Shown here piece by piece: positions 57,655 to 64,000 of a stretch of DNA of 64,000 nt (position 1 is its first letter; each line of letters begins with the position of its first letter). A program made the translations under genes and the position numbers. The notes beneath the pieces are model-generated. The model worked only from the letters and a program-made list of their open reading frames with translations. It ran no database searches and had not been told where the DNA came from. This DNA comes from Rahnella ecdela (GTDB lineage Bacteria; Pseudomonadota; Gammaproteobacteria; Enterobacterales; Enterobacteriaceae). The stretch lies in contig NZ_JAFMOY010000115.1 in assembly GCF_019049625.1 (NCBI RefSeq), positions 1 to 64,000 on the forward strand. The letters are read 5' to 3'.

Positions 57655-57888
57655 TCAGGAGGATGCACTGAGAATGCCATACTGACGGATATATCGATTA
57701 AGTCCTTCGCCAGCATCAGGTTCAAAACTCCACGCCCGCCAGACCATTCGACCCGCAGGGGCACGAACCACCAGACGGAAGTGACTGCCCTGGTCGTCTT
57801 CAATGGCGATGTTGTGATATCGGCGGGTAACAGCTTCGGCCTGCTATCGGGCGAAAGGTCCCGGCAGCAGTAATTGAAGTTCAGGCAT
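57655..57888 (-). pseudogene. DUF905 gene with an in-frame stop (YkfF-like)
   Basis: The frame from the ATG at 57888 gives MPELQLLLPGPFAR, then a TAG at codon 15, then [20 protein letters not shown] and on to [20 protein letters not shown] and IRQYGI before the proper stop at 57655. The 77-residue length and sequence fit DUF905 (YkfF). The usual residue at the break is Gln, so one CAG-to-TAG change inactivated it. Position between the Ivy-like and antirestriction genes suits the CP4 layout. Confidence 0.75.
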
Positions 57889-57993
57889 TTTTATAATATT
57901 TAAAGACAAAGCCCCTGACGCAGAGGCGACAGGGGACAGGAGACAGAAAGAGAGGAAGGGAAATAGACTATATTTTGTGTTGTAACGATCATA

Positions 57994-58902
57994 CTACTGT
58001 TTAGCTGCCTGTTTTGCTTTTTCCCAGGATGGTCGGTTTGGGCCAGTGAACTCTTTCACATCTGACCAGTACCCGATCGGATATTGTATGACCGTTTCGT
58101 TGCCGATGCCGATGTCAACAGACAAGTATTGACCGCCTTTAATGGATCCTTTGCGCACCCAGGCATTTGGGCTACAGGTTCCAGTATCTCGCTGTTGCCA
58201 GGAACGGTCATCCCTGTCAATGATGTAAAAATCACCTAATGCACACCCACTGGCAGATTTGTGATTTAACACGGCGACCACGTGTTTGGTATTACCAACA
58301 ATCACACAACTGTTCTGTTTACCGCCGCACATGCTCCACAGAGTGTCACCGTTACCCCCGGTAAATTCCCAGATGGTATTCGCAGGTGGTGCATCATTGG
58401 ACGTGGTAATGGTGGTTGGCGTGTGTGTTGGTTCCGCAGTCCCATTGGCTAATGCACGTAATACTTTCAGCTCACCATCACTTGGGGTGTTAACCCACTG
58501 CCCATCTTTACCGTTACTGTAGAAGCCCACCAAGTTATGGAGGTCAGGCTGGTACAAGAATGTCAGATTGTGGTTACCACAGTTACCGTCTTCACACATA
58601 AAACCTTTCAGGTAGACTTTACCGTCAATTTTTACTGGCTCCATCGGACCCGCTGGACCATTCATCTCGTCGAGCATCGTCGGTAAACCATTCTGATTCA
58701 TGGTCTCATCAAACGACTTTTTATACTCTGGGTCAGTTTTGTACAGATCAAAAGGATATGGGCAGGTATTGTTTTCTGGCTGACAGCTCTTGGCCTTTAC
58801 CGCCGTTTTGACAGTTGCCTGGACTGCTGCCGGGGCCATCAATGCTACAGAGAGTGCCAACCAACTCCATTTCATACTTGCAGAGGAGAATTTTCTTTTC
58901 AT
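57994..58902 (-). CDS. Ivy-like lysozyme-inhibitor family exported protein
   Basis: 302 residues with a signal peptide (about 1-29, cleavage after VQA). Residues about 50-145 resemble the inhibitor of vertebrate lysozyme: PFDLYKTDPEYKKSFDETM, and then MCEDGNCGNHNLTFLYQPDL followed by HNLVGFY. The Cys-x4-Cys loop corresponds to the lysozyme-blocking CKPHDC loop of Ivy but lacks its His. The C-terminal half (about 175-300), with four more Cys, is a separate domain I do not recognise. Periplasmic action is expected. Confidence 0.7.
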   Translation of the reverse strand: MKRKFSSASMKWSWLALSVALMAPAAVQATVKTAVKAKSCQPENNTCPYPFDLYKTDPEYKKSFDETMNQNGLPTMLDEMNGPAGPMEPVKIDGKVYLKGFMCEDGNCGNHNLTFLYQPDLHNLVGFYSNGKDGQWVNTPSDGELKVLRALANGTAEPTHTPTTITTSNDAPPANTIWEFTGGNGDTLWSMCGGKQNSCVIVGNTKHVVAVLNHKSASGCALGDFYIIDRDDRSWQQRDTGTCSPNAWVRKGSIKGGQYLSVDIGIGNETVIQYPIGYWSDVKEFTGPNRPSWEKAKQAAKQ

Positions 58903-58944
58903 TATTAGATTCCTGATAAAGCCCCTGACACAGGGGCAGTGGGG

Positions 58945-59076
58945 TTATGCTGGTACGTAAGCGCACCAAGAAATATTGCCGTTGTTATCATTGTCCGCAA
59001 CAGGTAACTTCCGGTTGTAAGGCTGAGCCTTAACTCCAGCATTGAACAGCAGAATGCCTGTAACGCTCAGTAACAT
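58945..59076 (-). CDS. Small secreted peptide (putative)
   Basis: A 43-residue frame from the ATG at 59076: MLLSVTGILLFNAGVKAQPY, then NRKLPVADNDNNGNISWCAY and VPA. The first 17 residues look like a signal peptide ending in VKA. It lies between the GYF_2 gene and the Ivy-like gene, and no other gene explains this stretch. The ribosome site is weak, so this is a tentative call. Confidence 0.35.
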   Translation of the reverse strand: MLLSVTGILLFNAGVKAQPYNRKLPVADNDNNGNISWCAYVPA

Positions 59077-59130
59077 AACACTTTTTCTTTACTCTATTCT
59101 TTCACTGAGTGAGTTTCATGTAGCGGGGAC

Positions 59131-59667
59131 TCAGGCCATCGCCGTCAGGACCAGCATCACCAGCCATACCCAGAAGTGAGCCGGTTTCTGACCGAGAGTT
59201 TTTGCCCGTCGCCATAAATAGAACGGCACCAGCCAGGCCAGTTTGCCAAACGTGGTGGTATCCACTCCGGCCTTACGCAGGCGTCGTTCATCGAGATACC
59301 CCAGAGCGATATTGAGCAGCAGCGTGATAAACCAGTACTGCCCGCCCGAGACGGCCTCATATGCCTCGTCAAAAGACATTCCGCTCAGCCCTGCCGTCCA
59401 CAGCTCGAGCGCATAACCAATGAAGGGAGCAAATGCCAGCGTCCATACCACTCCGCCCGGAATGCGACTCCCCGGCAGCGCTGGTGGTGTGGTGCTGTGG
59501 AGCAGCGCCGAAGCCAGCGGGGTGGCAGAGACCGGTTGCCAATCCGTCATGCCCTGTCGCCACACCAGCGTGGCAGCGGTGAGTTCACCGCGCATAATCA
59601 GGCCAGTGATGTCGTCTTCGGTCACATTGTCGTGACGTATGCCATTTTTTTCGTAATGCCAGGTCAT
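59131..59667 (-). CDS. GYF_2-domain membrane protein
   Basis: 178 residues. The N-terminal GYF_2/DUF4339 domain (about 1-55) has WHYEKNGIRHDNVTEDDITG and LVWRQGMTDWQPVSATPLA. Three hydrophobic segments follow (about 75-95, 110-125 and 160-177). Such proteins are common in enterobacterial islands and have no assigned function; GYF domains usually bind proline-rich peptides. It lies 25 bp downstream of the WYL regulator on the same strand. Ribosome site AAGGAA. Confidence 0.8.
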   Translation of the reverse strand: MTWHYEKNGIRHDNVTEDDITGLIMRGELTAATLVWRQGMTDWQPVSATPLASALLHSTTPPALPGSRIPGGVVWTLAFAPFIGYALELWTAGLSGMSFDEAYEAVSGGQYWFITLLLNIALGYLDERRLRKAGVDTTTFGKLAWLVPFYLWRRAKTLGQKPAHFWVWLVMLVLTAMA

Positions 59668-59692
59668 TGTTTTTCCTTCTTAACAGAGGTAA

Positions 59693-60403
59693 TTAAATCA
59701 GTGTGTTGCCCTGCTCCTCCTCAGAGGGCCCAGGCGACAGGACTTCGCGAATACAGCTGAAGTGCGGAAGAGCCCGGATAAAGCCCGCCTGTGTGGTTAG
59801 CTGGCTGAGACGTTTTCGCGGGGTAAAAGTGGTGTTCAGGACTGTCACCGCATGGATGGTCGCCAGAGGGTGCACGGTGATATGCCCGTTAAGTTCACCG
59901 GTGAGGTACCAGCAGCCATCGAGTGATATCAGGCGGTACGGAGCCAGCCCGTCACAGCGCTCTCCCTCGGCCAGCAGTAGTACCCGCTGGCAGGCGGTAA
60001 TGGCACTGACGAGACGGTAGAACACCAGTGAGATGACCGGGGACACAGACTGTGGCGGCTGCCATACCAGACACGGCATCCCTCCTGCAGTGAGCAGCAT
60101 GCCCGCCAGACGCCGGTCCAGCCCCGGAAAAATATCGGCCAGTCCTGCCCTGTGAGCAAAGGTCAGCGCATCCAGCTCGCCCTGTACGCCTCCACCGGTA
60201 CTGCGCAGGCGGCATTGCCCCCGTCGATACTCAAGGTCGAGGTACATCAGCCGTTCGCGAAAATCCCGTCGCAGGGTACGGATTGACACACCAAACTCTG
60301 CAGCCAGCCGCGCTAAGTTCAGCGTTTCACCTGCAACCAGGCGGCTGATTATCAGTGACAGCCTGACAGCCAGCCGGTCATGACGGCGCTCTGCCTGTGT
60401 CAT
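59693..60403 (-). CDS. WYL-type transcriptional regulator (YafY-like)
   Basis: 236 residues. The N-terminal helix-turn-helix contains LNLARLAAEFGVSIRTLRRD (about 26-45). The C-terminal WYL-like ligand-binding region includes PYRLISLDGCWYLTGELNG (about 160-180). The order next to a DUF932 gene and a YfjP-type GTPase matches the CP4 prophages, where yafY occupies this place. It probably regulates island genes; the ligand is unknown. Confidence 0.8.
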   Translation of the reverse strand: MTQAERRHDRLAVRLSLIISRLVAGETLNLARLAAEFGVSIRTLRRDFRERLMYLDLEYRRGQCRLRSTGGGVQGELDALTFAHRAGLADIFPGLDRRLAGMLLTAGGMPCLVWQPPQSVSPVISLVFYRLVSAITACQRVLLLAEGERCDGLAPYRLISLDGCWYLTGELNGHITVHPLATIHAVTVLNTTFTPRKRLSQLTTQAGFIRALPHFSCIREVLSPGPSEEEQGNTLI

Positions 60404-60610
60404 CTTAAATCTCCGTAATAGTTAACTGACTGAATATGAGATGATTCTAAAGAGGGGGGCGGACAGGGTATGGACATGGAATGAACTATTTTTTATCTGC
60501 CTCCGGAAGCAGGCCCGACGCGGCACACCGTGAAACACGGTGAAAAAACACTCAATTTAATGCAGGTAAACGGACAGGGTGTGTCCTTTATTAACATGCT
60601 GATAACAAGC

Positions 60611-61435
60611 TCAGGACTGAAACCCACTCAGCATCGCTTCAGCCATCACCCAGAGAGCCCGGTTAAGCTTCACATCTCCGTCAATACCACGCACGGCGCG
60701 GGTATGCGTTCGCCCGCCTTTTGCACTCCGGCCACTGAGCCCGCCCTTAATCAGGTTCTCCTGAATACGCTGGTATGTGGTCCACAGATCATTGCTCTCA
60801 TCCTGCCAGCGGCGTGGGGAAAGTATCTGAGGTGCTGTCACCGGCTGGTGGTCCTCACCGAAACGGTACGTCAATGCAGCCTGTGCCAGAGCCTGTTGTG
60901 CAGGTGGCGGCAGCATCAGCGACTGCATGGCATCCCGCTTCTCTTCCACACGGTCAAAAATACCCAGTACTTCATACGCCCCCTCAATCACCTGACTCAC
61001 GACATCTCCTTTGTGCGGCACTCGCACCTCGCCAAACGACTCACCGCAGACAAGCCCGTTCTGGCATACCGCACGGAATAGTCCCGGTAGCATCTGATAC
61101 GAACTGGAGCCATCGTGAGAATTGAGCAGAATAATTTCCGGCACCTGCTTACCGGTAATCTGCCCCTCCCGACGCAGGCGCAGCATGTGCTTCGTATGTT
61201 CACGACGACCCGGATCACGCACGCGGGTCTGACAGGCAAAGAACGGCTGAAAGCCCTCCCGCTGCAGACTGTCCAGCAGAGAGATGGTGGGTATATATGT
61301 GTATCGTTCACTGCGGGATTCGTGTTTGTCCTCGCTGAAAACGCTGGGTACCACAAGAAACAGTTCTTCGTGGGTTAACGGACGGTCACGACGGATAAGA
61401 TTTACTGCGCCAAAGCGCGAAGCCAGACGGGTCAT
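60611..61435 (-). CDS. DUF932 family protein (YafZ/YfjQ)
   Basis: I start at 61435 (MTRLASRFGAVNLIRRDRPL), after AGGAGTC, giving 274 residues, the normal size for YafZ/YfjQ. Family sequence: EELFLVVPSVFSEDKHESRS, REGFQPFFACQTRVRD, IILLNSHDGSSSYQMLPGLF and QNGLVCGESFG. DUF932 proteins are phage- and plasmid-borne and unknown in detail. It lies 94 bp downstream of the GTPase gene on the same strand. Confidence 0.88.
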   Translation of the reverse strand: MTRLASRFGAVNLIRRDRPLTHEELFLVVPSVFSEDKHESRSERYTYIPTISLLDSLQREGFQPFFACQTRVRDPGRREHTKHMLRLRREGQITGKQVPEIILLNSHDGSSSYQMLPGLFRAVCQNGLVCGESFGEVRVPHKGDVVSQVIEGAYEVLGIFDRVEEKRDAMQSLMLPPPAQQALAQAALTYRFGEDHQPVTAPQILSPRRWQDESNDLWTTYQRIQENLIKGGLSGRSAKGGRTHTRAVRGIDGDVKLNRALWVMAEAMLSGFQS

Positions 61436-61528
61436 AAGCAGACTCCTCATAATGGAAAATAAATACAAAAAGCCCCGCCGCAAAGTCGCAGCAGGGCTCA
61501 GCAAACTACGGGTTTGAAGGGTTAATTT

Positions 61529-62392
61529 TCAGAAGAAGAAATTCCAGACTGCACGAGCGACTGATACTACGATGTCGCGTACAGACTGGATGACTGTCCG
61601 AACCGGGGCCGGTATCAGGGGCATGGAACTTACTGTGTCCAGTACCGAGCCGACCGTTTCACCAAAATCGTCACGGGCTTTTTTATTAACGGCATCGGTA
61701 CGAAGTGGAGCACTAAGCTGTACCGCTACCGGACTACTGGCCTCCCGCGGCAGGCAACGAATCATCCGTTCAACCATCATCCGCAGCCCCCACTGCAAAC
61801 GTACCGACACTGCGCAGACAGGGTTTACCGGCTGGAACAACTCATGTAGCAGGCAGATTTTGCGGCTGATATTTTGTTTCTGCTCTGTAGACAGCTTTTC
61901 ACCACCGCAGGTGGGTTCAACCTTGTCGGACTGACTGATAACAAACAACACCTTATGCCGGTATGCCTCACCAATCACCTCCCGGTAAAAATGTTCATCC
62001 ACCGCCAGCGCCCGGTCATCGGCCTTGATCAACCACAGCACCAGGTCGAGCCGAGGAAGTTGTTCACGGTAGAGTGCGGCATATTCAGCATCCCGTAGTT
62101 CGGACTCTCCAACGCTGGGTAGGTCCCTAATTGTCATAAAGCGTTTGCCGAACTGCAGGCGAAACTGCAGTGGTTTTCGAGTACATGCCGCTACATCACT
62201 GACCGGTGATATATCCCCAGCAAACAGGGTATTGCACAGGCTGCTCTTTCCCGTCCCGGTTTTCCCCATAATGCCTATTACAGGCTCGTATTGGGTTAAC
62301 TGATTTATCTGCTGCAGAATGCGTTCAGAGACCCACTGGGGCAGGCCGGAAAGCGGTTGCTGCAGTGACTGCAGACCGTCAAATTGTTTCAT
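61529..62392 (-). CDS. YfjP/YkfA-family Era-like GTPase
   Basis: Starting at 62392 (MKQFDGLQSLQQPLSGLPQW), after GGAGGAGCAG, gives 287 residues, the YkfA/YfjP length. G motifs: GIMGKTGTGKSSLCNTL (G1), RDLPSVGES (G3, Ser where relatives have Gly), and ISQSDK (G4). The C-terminal stretch LIPAPVRTVIQSVRDIVVSV and WNFFF is amphipathic or membrane-seeking. Function unknown; common in CP4-like islands. Upstream lies the AT-rich MatP-like gene, separated by a terminator. Confidence 0.9.
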   Translation of the reverse strand: MKQFDGLQSLQQPLSGLPQWVSERILQQINQLTQYEPVIGIMGKTGTGKSSLCNTLFAGDISPVSDVAACTRKPLQFRLQFGKRFMTIRDLPSVGESELRDAEYAALYREQLPRLDLVLWLIKADDRALAVDEHFYREVIGEAYRHKVLFVISQSDKVEPTCGGEKLSTEQKQNISRKICLLHELFQPVNPVCAVSVRLQWGLRMMVERMIRCLPREASSPVAVQLSAPLRTDAVNKKARDDFGETVGSVLDTVSSMPLIPAPVRTVIQSVRDIVVSVARAVWNFFF

Positions 62393-62420
62393 TACTGCTC
62401 CTCCGAAAAAGTATACAAAA

Positions 62421-62446
62421 ACGGCAGAACCTCGTGGTTCTGCCGT
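62421..62446 (-). terminator. Terminator of the MatP-like gene
   Basis: ACGGCAGAACC (62421-62431) and GGTTCTGCCGT (62436-62446) form an 11-bp stem with a 4-base loop. Five or more T follow on the minus strand. Confidence 0.88.
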
Positions 62447-62490
62447 TAATGGGATATGTTCAGAGTGATGATATATATCTGTAATATTTT

Positions 62491-63420
62491 TTAATTTTCC
62501 CAACTTTTCAGTTTAGCTTTTGCGTACGCATCATTGATCAGCATCTCAATTAATTCATTGATTTTCATTTCATTTTTACTGACCAGATAATCAAGTTGTC
62601 TCTTACTGCCTTTGCTAATATAGGTATTGAGAACCTTTTTGTTTGCAACACTATCTCTGAATTTTTTCTGCCCCCATGCTTTTTTTGTTTTTATAATAAA
62701 CAATTCACCTTCAGCATCGGATTTATTGTCAACCCATTGATCAAAGATTGAATGAACTTTCAGATTCATATTTTTTTCAAACCAAAAATCCACATTACCA
62801 TTAATCATTTTGTTCTTATCGAAGTAAGACATCACCCACTGATAATCTGCCTGGTATTTAGCATCATGTCTGGTTGATGAGAACCAGAACGGATTGCCAA
62901 ATTTTTTCTTGATACGGAGCCAAGAATTTTTCAAACGCTCTAAGTTTGAATGGATATGGTTAAAGCTTGATACACGACATTGATAGTCGATCAAAAGAAT
63001 TAACCCGTCATAATTTACGCCACCCTTATCAGAATCAAGGCTCCATTCAGGTAAAGTGATCTCAAGAAGAGAGGGGGCATTATTATTTGTATATAGCTTA
63101 TATTCGGCATGGATATAATTAGCAACAAATGACAACGAACGCTCACAATCAATCCACTCAAGTTCACTAAAAGGTATTAACTTACCCTCAACCTCTCGCT
63201 TACTCTTTTCAAAGAAATCCTCCGCACTCCTATATTTAACCATTTCTTTTTTATTCATATATTTAATACAAGACTCTTTGAAAAGAGTGGCATCATCTAT
63301 TCTTTCCACTAATTCACGAGACTCATCAACATGCATCAATGCTGAGCGAAAGATATCCCAGTAAAGCCATAAATTTATTCTTTTCATCCAGAGATTGGTC
63401 ACTCGTTTTCCTGCACTCAT
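62491..63420 (-). CDS. Unknown island protein with a MatP-like ribbon-helix-helix C-terminus
   Basis: 309 residues, chosen from the second of two adjacent ATGs (spacing five bases from GAGG). Residues about 1-150 match nothing I know (rich in Trp, Lys and acidic residues). From about 190 the order of features recalls MatP: VDFWFEKNMN (MatP has VNGWIDKHMN), then a basic KKAWGQKKFRD, then a ribbon-helix-helix (about 265-300) YISKGSKRQLDYLVSKNEMK followed by INELIEMLINDA. Markedly AT-rich compared with the adjacent GTPase gene, suggesting separate origin. A 16-bp palindrome lies 47 bp upstream. Family assignment is by eye. Confidence 0.55.
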   Translation of the reverse strand: MSAGKRVTNLWMKRINLWLYWDIFRSALMHVDESRELVERIDDATLFKESCIKYMNKKEMVKYRSAEDFFEKSKREVEGKLIPFSELEWIDCERSLSFVANYIHAEYKLYTNNNAPSLLEITLPEWSLDSDKGGVNYDGLILLIDYQCRVSSFNHIHSNLERLKNSWLRIKKKFGNPFWFSSTRHDAKYQADYQWVMSYFDKNKMINGNVDFWFEKNMNLKVHSIFDQWVDNKSDAEGELFIIKTKKAWGQKKFRDSVANKKVLNTYISKGSKRQLDYLVSKNEMKINELIEMLINDAYAKAKLKSWEN

Positions 63421-63867
63421 CATAACCTCAAACGTAACAACAATCGTAGAAAAAGACGTAGCACTCTACGTAGTATACTACGTTCTTTTTTTGATTATCT
63501 TAAGCCTTTCCACCTTCATTTCATGCCTTGATTTCAATCATATTGGAGAAACTTTGACGTAAGTCATGTAGAGCGTTTTTCGGAAACACTGAAAATTGAC
63601 TCTGCGATAACCCCTACAACTGTCACTGACAGCAGGCTATATGAGTATAAATACTGTAGGGAAACGGAGGCGTCTATCAGGTTAAAAAATAATTAAGGTT
63701 AATTGGTTTTATAGATAGTAGATCTCAATTGATAGCCATCTAACTTCCCCTCCACGGGATGCTGTACATCTGTAAAAAGTGATTAAAACCTGCTTTGCAA
63801 GAGTCCTTTCAAAGACAGAAAAAACAGATACACCAATTCCTTTGGATTAATTCAAAGGAACAGAGCA
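63421..63867. other. Divergent intergenic region in the island
   Basis: 447 bases between the MatP-like gene and the YfjJ-like gene. Apart from the palindrome and its neighbouring half-site I find no gene or RNA. Both flanking genes must be transcribed outward from here. Confidence 0.45.
63468..63483. promoter_or_regulatory. 16-bp palindrome upstream of the MatP-like gene
   Basis: ACGTAGTATACTACGT is a perfect palindrome. An extra ACGTAG half-site lies nearby at 63456-63461. A TATACT box for the minus strand falls inside it, so a protein bound here would block transcription of the MatP-like gene. Autoregulation by its ribbon-helix-helix domain is a plausible guess. Confidence 0.45.
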
Positions 63868-64000
63868 ATGCAAAGACATTACCTACATTTAAAGAAAATC
63901 ACCCCTAATGAATTCCTGCTGAATTTGATTAATCACCATCTTAATCAGATCCTGGCATGTCACTCCAAAATAGTGGCCTTTCGAATGGATTTTGATTACC
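63868..64000 (+). CDS. YfjJ/YagK-like (inovirus Gp2-like) protein, N-terminal part
   Basis: The frame from the ATG at 63868, after AAAGGAACAG, reads MQRHYLHLKKITPNEFLLNL and then INHHLNQILACHSKIVAFRMDFDY before the window ends. This resembles the start of YfjJ/YagK proteins of CP4 islands, related to filamentous-phage Gp2 replication proteins. Only 44 residues are visible, so the call rests on the beginning and the island context. Confidence 0.5.
   Translation, partial: MQRHYLHLKKITPNEFLLNLINHHLNQILACHSKIVAFRMDFDY

Noticed and set aside
57582-57803. Minus-strand 73-codon frame near the DUF905 locus
   Set aside because: It is the wrong reading frame of the DUF905 gene; the correct frame shows clear family sequence apart from one stop.
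1-64000. CRISPR arrays, rRNA genes, replication origin
   Set aside because: No regularly spaced direct repeats, no rRNA-like sequence and no iteron or DnaA-box cluster was seen on reading the window.

Overview
The window is chromosomal DNA from an enterobacterium of the Yersiniaceae type, most like Rahnella and its relatives. That placement is an inference from protein likeness to E. coli, an E. coli-like order through nadR-radA-serB-ytjB, deoCABD, yjjV-yjjU-ytjA-osmY, prfC-rimI-holD-rsmC and the leu tRNA cluster, and a butanediol-type budR-budAB locus. No marker in the window fixes the genus.

Layout. Bases 1-127 are the end of an IS150-group IS3 element whose body lies outside the window. 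Bases 179-47470 are mostly core chromosome: a DUF3300-DUF2950 pair; nadR, radA, serB, ytjB; a broken yjjJ (HipA-like) remnant; the deoCABD operon with an unusually readable control region (DeoR palindrome, CRP-CytR-CRP cluster); yjjV-yjjU, ytjA, osmY, prfC, rimI-holD, rsmC; an aldo-keto reductase with a divergent LysR gene; three tRNA-Leu(CAG) genes; a Fur-box-preceded DUF1435 gene; a membrane diguanylate cyclase; a full L-rhamnose regulon (rhaT, rhaR, rhaS, rhaBAD, fucO-like dehydrogenase, rhaM); ygiQ; a fused dihydroxyacetone kinase; sdaC-sdaA; the yfiR-yfiN-yfiB c-di-GMP module; and budR with budAB.

From 47.5 kb the content becomes accessory: an HNH nuclease, two small unknown genes, a porin, a complete ISL3-family element (50750-52433) with a perfect 8-bp target duplication and an SH3-like passenger gene, and a 5'-truncated esterase. 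At 53557-53579 there is a tRNA-Leu 3'-end remnant (minus strand) followed by what looks like the tRNA gene's own terminator. I read this as the distal att site of a genomic island that runs rightward out of the window.

The island holds a DUF2971 gene, a TIR-domain gene, and a CP4-6/CP4-57-type module (cbtA-cbeA toxin-antitoxin pair, RadC-like yeeS, ArdB/KlcA-type antirestriction gene, an interrupted DUF905 gene, an Ivy-like lysozyme inhibitor, a GYF_2 membrane protein, a WYL regulator, a DUF932 gene and a YfjP/YkfA GTPase). Beyond these lie an AT-rich gene whose C-terminus resembles MatP, and the start of a YfjJ/YagK-like gene running off the window.

How the parts work together. RhaT, RhaM, RhaA, RhaB and RhaD take up L-rhamnose and split it to DHAP and lactaldehyde, which the FucO-like enzyme reduces. 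rhaT and rhaB share the same promoter plan base for base in spacing. The deo genes salvage nucleosides. YfiR, YfiN and YfiB tune c-di-GMP. BudA and BudB turn pyruvate into acetoin. The island genes look like defence, anti-restriction and maintenance functions. The best candidates for something undescribed are the MatP-like gene with its 16-bp palindrome, the neighbouring TIR and DUF2971 genes, and the SH3 passenger gene of the ISL3 element.
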